A DNA stretch of 5,489 nt from Betaproteobacteria bacterium (lineage in GTDB: Bacteria; Pseudomonadota; Gammaproteobacteria; Burkholderiales; Burkholderiaceae_C): NCBI GenBank assembly GCA_009923895.1, contig RFSP01000134.1:1-5489 (forward strand), given 5' to 3'. Position 1 is the first letter of the stretch, and each line of letters begins with the position of its first letter. Of this stretch, positions 1 through 5,489 are shown in pieces. The notes under the pieces were generated by a model. It had not been told where the DNA came from. It did not search any database and worked only from the letters and a program-made list of their open reading frames with translations. Made by a program: the position numbers and the translations under genes.

Positions 1-364
1 GTTCGCCATTGCGCAGCTGCACGATGATTTCCTCGGCGTCTTCTTTGTTTTGGGACCGTTCCACCGCTTGACCCACCACCGCACCGGCCACGGCGCCCAA
101 GACACCGCCCACGGCCGATTCACGCCGCCCACCCACCGAACTCCCGGCGATGGCGCCCACCGTCGCGCCAGCCGCGACCCCTGCCCCTGAGGGGTGGTTC
201 TCCACAGACACCGACCGGATGGAAAGCACCACGGCGTCCAAGACGGTGGACATGCGCCCCGTCTCCGCGCGGGAAATCACGTCACTGCGGGTGGAAGTGG
301 CACAGCCGCCCATGACGCCCAAGGTCAGGGCCACTGCAAGCGAAATTGAAACAAAGCGGATCAT
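1..364 (-). CDS. Glycine-zipper outer-membrane lipoprotein, SlyB-like (3' end outside window)
   Basis: The reading frame from the ATG at 364 runs leftward for 121 codons off the window edge, so the C-terminus is missing. Residues 1-20 form a lipoprotein signal: a short basic start (MIR), a hydrophobic stretch, then V-M-G-G before Cys21, the probable lipidation site. The lipobox is slightly atypical, with Met rather than Leu at -3. Residues 60-98 are a glycine zipper: Gly62, 66, 70, 74 and 78, then, after a short charged turn (GRRES), Gly86, 90, 94 and 98, giving two GxxxG-spaced hydrophobic helices. This is the hallmark of the glycine-zipper 2TM family (SlyB, PcpY and similar), which sit in the outer membrane and are linked to envelope integrity. 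The last visible residues (EEIIVQLRNGE) resemble the start of the family's C-terminal beta region. A strong GGAGG at 371-375 lies 6 nt before the ATG. Family assignment is fairly sure; the precise role is not known. Confidence 0.85.
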   Translation of the reverse strand, partial: MIRFVSISLAVALTLGVMGGCATSTRSDVISRAETGRMSTVLDAVVLSIRSVSVENHPSGAGVAAGATVGAIAGSSVGGRRESAVGGVLGAVAGAVVGQAVERSQNKEDAEEIIVQLRNGE

Positions 365-479
365 GAAATTCCTCCGTGGATGGCATTGCAACGTCTGGCC
401 TGCCGTCAGCGTTGACCTGGGGCAAGGTAAACAAAGTAAAGCTTCATTGCCGACGCGCAGGGTTCGCCTGCGGCGAGCC

Positions 480-1037
480 TCAACCGTGGAGCCGGGAATG
501 CCGGGGCACGCTGGCCAGGAGGAAATCCATTTGATCGCTGAGGATGCGACGTCCTCGCAAGATCATGTCCTCGTGCAGGTTGGGAATGTAGGGCAGGTAG
601 TGCAGCGACAGCCCGGCCTCTTCGGGCAGGCGGTTGCCCTTGTGGCCATTGCAAGCCCGGCAGGCGGTGATGCAATTCATCCAGGTGTCTTGCCCTCCCC
701 GAGAGACCGGCACCACGTGTTCACGTGTCAGGTCATCCCGGTGAAACCTGTGCCCGCAGTAGGCGCACACATGCCGATCGCGGGCGAACAGCTTGGGGTT
801 GCTCAGTGCCGGCGCCTCGCGCCAGGCCCGGCTGGGAATCGAGCCGCGAACGGCAATGATGGGATGGACTTCGATGAGAGATTGCAAGCCGGTGGTCCGT
901 TGGACGCCGCCGCGCAGCGTGTGCACGGTGTCTCCCAAGGTCCAGGCCACAGCGTCTACCGCATACAGCGTGGCAGCCTCCTGCGAAGAAATCCACGCCT
1001 GAGGACGGCCAGAGACATCCAGTTGCAACACTTCCAT
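480..1037 (-). CDS. Stand-alone HNH endonuclease family protein
   Basis: This 185-residue protein has a C-terminal HNH (beta-beta-alpha metal) nuclease domain at about residues 88-145. Visible elements are Cys91-x-x-Cys94, the core Glu106-His107 followed by V-V-P-x-S-R-G-G, Asn121 in the WMN stretch, Cys126-x-x-Cys129-Asn130, and then K-G-x-R. The four cysteines should bind a structural zinc, and His107 with the asparagines should form the metal-dependent DNA-cutting site. The N-terminal 85 residues show no motif I recognise. ATG 1037 was chosen because a longer upstream extension would run through the divergent promoter and operator; GGAGGT at 1049-1054 precedes this ATG by 11 nt, a little far but the only candidate. 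No methyltransferase, phage gene or toxin partner is visible nearby, so a restriction or mobile role is not supported. Such single HNH proteins are common in proteobacterial chromosomes with unknown function. Nuclease family is near certain; biological role is unknown. Confidence 0.88.
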   Translation of the reverse strand: MEVLQLDVSGRPQAWISSQEAATLYAVDAVAWTLGDTVHTLRGGVQRTTGLQSLIEVHPIIAVRGSIPSRAWREAPALSNPKLFARDRHVCAYCGHRFHRDDLTREHVVPVSRGGQDTWMNCITACRACNGHKGNRLPEEAGLSLHYLPYIPNLHEDMILRGRRILSDQMDFLLASVPRHSRLHG

Positions 1038-1086
1038 GGAACGGTCACACCTCCATGGACCCACAGGATACCAAGAGTTCGGGACA

Positions 1087-1113
1087 TTGAGACGCCGGCA
1101 GTCGGTGTAAAAT
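1087..1113 (+). promoter_or_regulatory. Probable sigma-70 promoter of the TetR/beta-oxidation operon
   Basis: A -35-like TTGAGA (1087-1092, five of six matches to consensus) and a -10-like TAAAAT (1108-1113, five of six) are separated by 15 bp, which is shorter than the ideal 17 bp. Transcription would begin near 1120, about 28 nt before the chosen GTG start. The -10 box lies within the left arm of the inverted repeat, which fits repression by occlusion. Both boxes were found by eye; the short spacer keeps the confidence moderate. Confidence 0.45.
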
Positions 1114-1132
1114 AGAACGGTCGTTCTATTTT
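1109..1132. promoter_or_regulatory. Perfect 24-bp inverted repeat, likely operator of the adjacent TetR regulator
   Basis: The arms AAAATAGAACG and CGTTCTATTTT are exact reverse complements (11 bp each) around a 2-bp centre, GT. TetR-family dimers bind palindromes of this size, usually just upstream of their own gene. Here the site overlaps the candidate -10 box and start point and ends 2 bp before the ribosome binding site. Binding would block the rightward operon. As the site lies 71 bp from the start of the divergent HNH gene, it could also affect that gene, though no clear leftward promoter is visible. It is too close to the promoter and lacks the following T-run needed for a terminator. 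Confidence 0.8.
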
Positions 1133-1134
1133 GA

Positions 1135-1139
1135 TGGAG
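1135..1139 (+). promoter_or_regulatory. Ribosome binding site deciding the GTG start of the TetR gene
   Basis: TGGAG here lies 8 nt before GTG 1148, a normal spacing. It is too close (2 nt) to the in-frame TTG at 1142 and far (29 nt) from the ATG at 1169, which has no purine-rich site of its own. Confidence 0.6.
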
Positions 1140-1147
1140 CATTGCGA

Positions 1148-1813
1148 GTGTTGGCGCCCTCTGCTGTGATGTCCCCGCCGCCATTGAACTTGCCCAAGGG
1201 GCAGATGACCCGTGCGGCCATCCTCGATGCGGCCTTGGAATTGGCCTCGCGCAATGGCTTGGAGGGTTTGTCCATAGGCATGGTGGCTGAGCGCATGCAC
1301 ATGAGCAAGTCGGGCGTGTTTGCGCACTTTGGCTCGCGCGAGGAGTTGCAAATTTGTGTGATCCGCGAGTACCACCGGCGCTTCAGGGCCGAAGTCTTCG
1401 AGCCGGCCTTGCAGCAACCTCGCGGGCTGCCGCGTTTGCGCCATTTGTTTGAAAGCTGGGTGGCCCGTGTGTCCCTGGAGCGGATTTCTGGATGCATCTA
1501 CATCAGCGGAGCCGTGGAATTTGACGATCGACCCGGCGCGGTTCGAGATGCCTTGGAGGGGATGGTGCGAGATTGGCAGTCCGCACTCGAGCGCTCCATC
1601 GCGCAATCGGTCCAAGAGGGCCATTTGGCCGCAGCCACCGATGCTCAGCAACTGTTGTTTGAGGTGCATGGGCTTATCTTGGCCTTGCATCACGATGCCA
1701 AGTTCTTGCGCATGCCGGGAGCGGTGGATCGGGCCTTGCACGCGTTTACCCGGTTGATCGAGAGGCATGCGGCCTTGCCCAAGTCTCGCCGATCGACCGG
1801 CTCATCCTCTTGA
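1148..1813 (+). CDS. TetR/AcrR-family transcriptional repressor, probable regulator of the beta-oxidation operon
   Basis: From GTG 1148 the protein has 221 residues, a normal TetR length; ATG 1169 would give 214 and cannot be excluded. The N-terminal DNA-binding domain spans about residues 20-68: T-R-A-A-I-L-D-A-A-L-E-L-A in helix 1, then G-L-E-G-L-S-I, and the helix-turn-helix with the family signature around M-S-K-S-G-V-F-A-H-F (residues 52-61), followed by S-R-E-E-L. The rest is an alpha-helical ligand and dimer domain, with Cys and His residues scattered and no catalytic motif. The perfect palindrome just before the gene is its probable operator, implying autoregulation. The acyl-CoA dehydrogenase gene follows 32 bp after the stop in the same direction. 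By analogy with other TetR regulators of fatty-acid degradation (for example PsrA or FadR of Bacillus), the inducer is inferred to be an acyl-CoA or related metabolite. Family is certain; ligand and regulon are inferred. Confidence 0.92.
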   Translation: MLAPSAVMSPPPLNLPKGQMTRAAILDAALELASRNGLEGLSIGMVAERMHMSKSGVFAHFGSREELQICVIREYHRRFRAEVFEPALQQPRGLPRLRHLFESWVARVSLERISGCIYISGAVEFDDRPGAVRDALEGMVRDWQSALERSIAQSVQEGHLAAATDAQQLLFEVHGLILALHHDAKFLRMPGAVDRALHAFTRLIERHAALPKSRRSTGSSS

Positions 1814-1845
1814 TTTCAATTCACTTTTGATCGTCGGAGCTTTCC

Positions 1846-3645
1846 ATGCCTACTTACACCCCGCCTTTGCGTGACATGCAATTTGTGCTGCATGAACTGC
1901 TGCAAGTCACCCCCATCCTCCAGCAATTGCCGCGGCACGCCGACATGGACGTGGACACCCTCAACGCGGTGCTCGAAGAAGGGGGCAAGTTTGCATCGGA
2001 GGTGATCTTTCCGCTCAACCGGTCGGGCGATGAAGAAGGATGCACCCTGGATCCAAAGACACATGAAGTGACCACGCCGACGGGATTCAAAGAGGCGTAC
2101 CAGGCCTATGTGGCTGGGGGATGGCCGTCGTTGGCGTGTGACCCAGAATATGGCGGCCAAGGCTTGCCCATTGTGCTCAATCAGTGCATCTACGAGATGC
2201 TCAACTCCGCCAATCAGGCCTGGACGATGTACCCCGGTCTGTCCCATGGTGCTTACGAGTGTCTCCACGAGCACGGGACGGCCGAACAAAAGGCCATGTA
2301 CCTGCCCAAGCTCACCAGTGGAGAGTGGACCGGCACCATGTGCTTGACTGAGCCACACTGCGGCACCGATCTCGGATTGCTTCGCACCAAGGCTGAGCCC
2401 GTGGCGGGTTCCTCGCCGGGCACCTATCGTCTGACGGGCCAAAAGATTTTCATCTCAGCCGGCGAGCATGCCTTGGCGGCCAATATTGTTCACTTGGTCT
2501 TGGCCCGTTTGCCCGATGCGCCAGCCGGCAGCAAAGGCATTTCGCTGTTTGTGGTCCCCAAATTCAAGGTCCATGCCGATGGCACCCTGGGTGAGCGCAA
2601 TGGCATTTACTGCGGGGCTCTTGAGCACAAGATGGGCATCCACGGCAACTCCACCTGCCAGATGGTTCTGGACGGCGCCGAGGGCACCCTGGTGGGCCAG
2701 CCGCACAAAGGACTGGCGGCCATGTTTGTGATGATGAATGCCGCGCGACTGGGCGTGGGCAACCAATCATTGGGCCTGACCGAGGTGGCTTACCAAAACG
2801 CCGTGGCTTACGCCAAAGACCGCCAGCAAATGCGCAGCCTCACCGGCCCCAAGGCACCACAGCAGCCTGCAGATCCCATCATCGTGCATCCCGACGTGCG
2901 CAAAATGCTCCTCACAGCCCGCGCTTACGTCGAGGGCGAGCGCGCCTTGGCCATTTGGTGTGCCTTGCTGATCGATCAGGAGCTGTTCAGCGAAGACGAG
3001 ACGCAGCGCCAAGAGTGTGCCGACCTGGTGGCGCTGCTCACCCCCATCATCAAAGCCTTTTTCACCGACAACGCTTGGATTGCCACGTCACACTGCATGC
3101 AAGTCTTTGGCGGACACGGCTACATCCGCGAATGGGGCATGGAGCAGCACGTCCGCGATGCCCGCATCAACATGATCTACGAGGGGACCAACACCATTCA
3201 ATCGCTGGACTTGTTGGGGCGCAAGGTCTTGGGTGACAGCGGCAAGAAACTCAAGAAATTTGGAAAGCTGATCCAGGAATTCATTGAAGAAGAAGGTGTC
3301 AACGAGGCCATGCAGGAGTTTGTCAACCCGCTGGCAGACCTGGGGGACAAAGTGACCAAGCTCACCACCGAGTTGGGCATGAAGGCCTTTGGCAACGCCG
3401 ACGAGGTGGGCGCGGCCGCGGTGGACTACTTGCGTGTGTGTGGCCACCTGGTGTTGGCGTATTTTTGGGCCCGCATGGCCAAGGTGGCCATCGAGAAGTC
3501 GGGTTCGGGCGACGCTTTTTATGAAGCCAAGTTGCACACAGCCCGTTTTTATTTTGCCAAGCTGCTGCCGGAGACAGCCGGTCTGATTCGAAGCGCCAGG
3601 GCAGGGGCCGCCCCCTTGATGGCGATGGATGCCCACCTTTTTTAA
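1846..3645 (+). CDS. Acyl-CoA dehydrogenase, long DmdC-like class with extra C-terminal domain
   Basis: This FAD enzyme should oxidise an acyl-CoA to the trans-2-enoyl-CoA, the first step of beta-oxidation, passing electrons to electron-transfer flavoprotein in the cytoplasm. It has 599 residues, against about 380-400 for classic acyl-CoA dehydrogenases, and matches the roughly 600-residue class that includes 3-methylmercaptopropionyl-CoA dehydrogenase (DmdC). Domain order: N-terminal helical domain (about 35-160), beta domain with the signature M-C-L-T-E-P-H-C-G-T-D-L-G (165-177), C-terminal helical domain with Q-V-F-G-G-H-G-Y-I-R-E-W (419-430) and I-Y-E-G-T-N-T-I-Q (444-452), and an added helical tail (about 470-595). 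Glu446 in YEGT is at the catalytic-base position of short- and medium-chain enzymes, so the protein should be active. ATG 1846 has CGGAG at 1835-1839, 6 nt upstream. Family membership does not fix the substrate; given the hydroxyacyl-CoA dehydrogenase downstream, ordinary fatty acyl-CoA is more likely than a DMSP-derived one. Confidence 0.95.
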   Translation: MPTYTPPLRDMQFVLHELLQVTPILQQLPRHADMDVDTLNAVLEEGGKFASEVIFPLNRSGDEEGCTLDPKTHEVTTPTGFKEAYQAYVAGGWPSLACDPEYGGQGLPIVLNQCIYEMLNSANQAWTMYPGLSHGAYECLHEHGTAEQKAMYLPKLTSGEWTGTMCLTEPHCGTDLGLLRTKAEPVAGSSPGTYRLTGQKIFISAGEHALAANIVHLVLARLPDAPAGSKGISLFVVPKFKVHADGTLGERNGIYCGALEHKMGIHGNSTCQMVLDGAEGTLVGQPHKGLAAMFVMMNAARLGVGNQSLGLTEVAYQNAVAYAKDRQQMRSLTGPKAPQQPADPIIVHPDVRKMLLTARAYVEGERALAIWCALLIDQELFSEDETQRQECADLVALLTPIIKAFFTDNAWIATSHCMQVFGGHGYIREWGMEQHVRDARINMIYEGTNTIQSLDLLGRKVLGDSGKKLKKFGKLIQEFIEEEGVNEAMQEFVNPLADLGDKVTKLTTELGMKAFGNADEVGAAAVDYLRVCGHLVLAYFWARMAKVAIEKSGSGDAFYEAKLHTARFYFAKLLPETAGLIRSARAGAAPLMAMDAHLF

Positions 3646-3669
3646 CCATCAACCACGGAGACACCAGTC

Positions 3670-4110
3670 ATGAAAAGAGAATTGACCACCCTGCTCAGCA
3701 TCCTTTTGTGGGCGATGGCGGGCTCAGCGTTGGCTCAGGCCACCCCGGTGGGCTTGTGGAAGACTATCGACGACGACACCAACCAAGAGAAGTCCCACGT
3801 GCGCATCTCCGAAGCGGCGGGGGCGCTGTCGGGCAAGATCGAAAAGATTCTGGACCCGACCAAGCAAGACAGCACCTGCGAAAAGTGCAGCGACGCACGC
3901 AAGAACCAAAAGGTGCTGGGCATGACCATCATTGAAAACGTGAAAAAGGCCTCGGGCGAGGACCATTGGGACAGTGGCACCATCCTCGACCCCAACAACG
4001 GCAAAACCTACAAGGTGCGATTGACGCCCAAAGATGGGGGCAAGGTGTTGGAAGTCCGGGGCTTCATTGGGCCGTTTTATCGCAATCAGAAATGGCTGAG
4101 ATTGGAATGA
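3670..4110 (+). CDS. Secreted DUF2147-family protein
   Basis: The protein has 146 residues. Residues 1-22 form a Sec signal peptide: basic M-K-R, a hydrophobic core (L-L-S-I-L-L-W-A-M-A-G) and a cleavage site after S-A-L-A, giving a mature protein of about 124 residues in the periplasm. The mature part carries the DUF2147 pattern: P-V-G-L-W-K-T-I-D-D near the start, G-K-I near 55, a Cys70-x-x-Cys73 pair, W-D-S-G-T-I-L-D-P-N-N-G-K-T-Y (100-114), L-E-V-R-G-F-I-G (127-134) and a terminal W-L-R. The family is a small, mostly beta fold of unknown biochemical function; I see no catalytic motif. The two cysteines could form a disulfide after export. The start is supported by GGAG at 3657-3660, 9 nt before ATG. 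It lies 24 bp after the acyl-CoA dehydrogenase and 2 bp before the hydroxyacyl-CoA dehydrogenase, so it is almost surely co-transcribed with both. A role in handling exogenous lipid or acyl compounds is only a guess from position. Confidence 0.88.
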   Translation: MKRELTTLLSILLWAMAGSALAQATPVGLWKTIDDDTNQEKSHVRISEAAGALSGKIEKILDPTKQDSTCEKCSDARKNQKVLGMTIIENVKKASGEDHWDSGTILDPNNGKTYKVRLTPKDGGKVLEVRGFIGPFYRNQKWLRLE

Positions 4111-4112
4111 TC

Positions 4113-5489
4113 ATGAAACGTTTTATCGTTCGCAAAGTGGCCGTCCTGGGGGCGGGTGTGATGGGGGCACAAATTGCAGCCCACCTGGTCAATTGCAATG
4201 TGCCTGTGGTGCTGTTTGATCTGCCTGCCAAAGAAGGCCCGAAAAACGGCATCGTTCAAAAGGCGATTGACAACCTCAAGAAGATCAAGCCTGCGCCCCT
4301 GGGCGTGGCGGAGGACGCCGGTCGCATCACCGCGGCCAACTACGAAGAGCACTTGGGTCTCTTGGGTGAGTGCGATTTGGTGATCGAGGCGATTGCCGAG
4401 CGCATGGACTGGAAGCTCGATCTCTACAGCCGCATTGCGTCGGCTTTGGCGCCTCACGCGATCGTGGCAAGCAACACCTCTGGATTGTCGATCACGCAAC
4501 TTTCCGAAGCGTTGCCACCCGAGGTGCGCCCGCGTTTTTGTGGGATTCACTTTTTCAATCCGCCCCGCTACATGGCCTTGGTGGAGCTCATCCCCACTCA
4601 CACCACGCAGCCTGCGGTGATGGATGACCTGGAAGCCTTTGTCACCACGGCATTGGGCAAGAGTGTGGTGCGCGCCAAAGACACCCCCAATTTCATTGCC
4701 AACCGCGTGGGCATTGCGGGCATGTTGGCCACCATGAAGGAGGCACAAACCTTTGGCTTGACCTATGACGTGGTGGATGACCTCACTGGAAAAAAACTCG
4801 GTCGGGCTTCTTCGGGCACTTTCCGCACCGCCGATGTGGTGGGTCTGGACACCATGGCCCACGTCATTCGGACCTTGCAGGACAACTTGGGCACGGGCAA
4901 GCGCTCGCCCGATCCCTTTGAGGCGAGCTATGCCACGCCCCCTGTGCTTTCGGGTCTGATCGAAAAGGGCGCGCTGGGCCAAAAAACAGGCGCTGGTTTT
5001 TTCAAAAAGGTCGGCAAAGACATTTTGCGGCTCGATCCCGCCACAGGAGACTATGTGGCAGCCGGTGGCAAAGCCGACCCCATCGTCGAGCGAATGCTCA
5101 AGAAGCCGGCGCCTGAACGCTTGAAGCTGTTGCGGGAGAGCACCAACCCTCAAGCCCAATTCCTTTGGGCCATTTTGCGGGATGGTTTTCATTACGCAGC
5201 CGTGCATCTGGCCTCCATCGCAGATTGCGCCCGCGATGTGGACTTTGCCATGCGCTGGGGGTTTGGTCTGAAGCAAGGTCCGTTTGAGTTGTGGCAAGAG
5301 GCCGGATGGACGCAGGTGGCTCAGTGGGTGCAAGCCGACATTGACGCCGGCAAAGCCTTGTGTGCCGAGCCCTTGCCCCGTTGGGTGTTTGAGGGCCCTG
5401 TGGCTGAACACGGTGGCGTGCATTCGCCGCAAGGCTCGTGGAGCCCGGCTCGCCAGGTGTGGGTGCCCATGAGTGAACTGGTTGTCTAC
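4113..5489 (+). CDS. 3-hydroxyacyl-CoA dehydrogenase, FadB/FadN-type (3' end outside window)
   Basis: The 459 codons visible run off the right edge without a stop. The enzyme should oxidise (S)-3-hydroxyacyl-CoA to 3-ketoacyl-CoA with NAD+. Residues 8-36 are the Rossmann start: V-L-G-A-G-V-M-G with Gly13, Gly15 and Gly18, and Asp36 ending strand 2 to hold the NAD ribose. Catalytic residues are visible: Ser123 region (S-N-T-S-G-L), His146 in G-I-H-F-F-N-P, Glu158 in V-E-L-I, 12 residues later as in the human enzyme, and Asn197 in F-I-A-N-R. A first C-terminal helical domain (about 190-300) and a second related copy (about 345-420) follow. The protein begins directly with the NAD domain, unlike E. 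coli FadB, which has the enoyl-CoA hydratase first. This matches the FadN-like order, in which a hydratase/isomerase domain follows and total length is near 800 residues; that part is not visible. ATG 4113 is 2 nt after the DUF2147 stop, with only a weak GGAA at 4104-4107, suggesting translational coupling. Confidence 0.93.
   Translation, partial: MKRFIVRKVAVLGAGVMGAQIAAHLVNCNVPVVLFDLPAKEGPKNGIVQKAIDNLKKIKPAPLGVAEDAGRITAANYEEHLGLLGECDLVIEAIAERMDWKLDLYSRIASALAPHAIVASNTSGLSITQLSEALPPEVRPRFCGIHFFNPPRYMALVELIPTHTTQPAVMDDLEAFVTTALGKSVVRAKDTPNFIANRVGIAGMLATMKEAQTFGLTYDVVDDLTGKKLGRASSGTFRTADVVGLDTMAHVIRTLQDNLGTGKRSPDPFEASYATPPVLSGLIEKGALGQKTGAGFFKKVGKDILRLDPATGDYVAAGGKADPIVERMLKKPAPERLKLLRESTNPQAQFLWAILRDGFHYAAVHLASIADCARDVDFAMRWGFGLKQGPFELWQEAGWTQVAQWVQADIDAGKALCAEPLPRWVFEGPVAEHGGVHSPQGSWSPARQVWVPMSELVVY

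Noticed and set aside
456..472. A 6-bp GC-rich hairpin (CGCAGG / CCTGCG, 5-nt loop) just after the HNH stop codon
   Set aside because: The stem is short and no T-run follows directly on the minus strand; it is too weak to call a terminator.
480..1037. Possibility that the HNH gene belongs to a mobile intron, phage or restriction system
   Set aside because: No intron-like flanks, phage genes, methyltransferase or repeats are visible, and its base composition looks like that of its neighbours.
1039..1046. GAACGGTC at the HNH start codon, identical to the operator centre (1115-1122), with its reverse complement also at 54-61
   Set aside because: It is only 8 bp without a matching second arm; the copy near position 57 lies inside lipoprotein coding sequence, so chance recurrence is the simpler explanation.
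150..1115. A 321-codon plus-strand open frame across the lipoprotein and HNH genes
   Set aside because: It runs antisense to both recognised genes and through the divergent promoter region; its translation is low-complexity and resembles no family.
956..1768. A 270-codon minus-strand open frame opposite the TetR gene
   Set aside because: It crosses the operator and overlaps the 5' end of the HNH gene; the plus-strand TetR protein explains this DNA.
3088..3636. A 182-codon minus-strand open frame opposite the end of the acyl-CoA dehydrogenase gene
   Set aside because: It is a mirror frame of a conserved coding region, with no domain and no credible start context.
4086..5432. A 448-codon open frame on the minus strand opposite the hydroxyacyl-CoA dehydrogenase gene
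   Set aside because: It is fully antisense to a gene with intact catalytic motifs, has a His/Gly/Arg-rich composition typical of mirrored GC-rich codons, and shows no recognisable domain.

Overview
The window looks like a piece of a betaproteobacterial chromosome, most likely Burkholderiales of the Comamonadaceae type. This is judged from the GC-rich coding bias with frequent TTG leucine codons and from the protein types and gene order; no taxonomic search was possible. It is densely coding, with two leftward genes on the left and a rightward fatty-acid-oxidation operon filling the rest. No RNA gene, CRISPR array, insertion sequence or tandem repeat was seen.

Left part (1-1037, minus strand): a glycine-zipper outer-membrane lipoprotein of the SlyB type, cut by the window's left edge, and upstream of it a 185-residue stand-alone HNH endonuclease with a zinc-binding CxxC...CxxC frame. 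A 115-bp gap separates them, with no convincing terminator or promoter.

Divergent regulatory region (1038-1147): a perfect 24-bp inverted repeat (11-bp arms, 2-bp centre) covers the likely -10 box and transcription start of the rightward operon. It sits just before the ribosome binding site of a TetR-family regulator gene that appears to start with GTG. This is the layout expected of an autorepressed TetR gene.

Right part (1148-5489, plus strand): TetR regulator, then a 599-residue acyl-CoA dehydrogenase of the long, DmdC-like class, then a small secreted DUF2147 protein, then a 3-hydroxyacyl-CoA dehydrogenase whose 3' end is outside the window. The gaps are 32, 24 and 2 bp, so one transcript is likely. 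The dehydrogenase would introduce the 2,3 double bond in an acyl-CoA, and the last gene would oxidise the 3-hydroxyacyl-CoA and perhaps also hydrate the enoyl-CoA through a domain beyond the edge. The TetR protein would repress the set until an acyl-CoA or related ligand releases it. The exact substrate cannot be read from the sequence. The least expected member is the exported DUF2147 protein placed between two cytoplasmic beta-oxidation enzymes.
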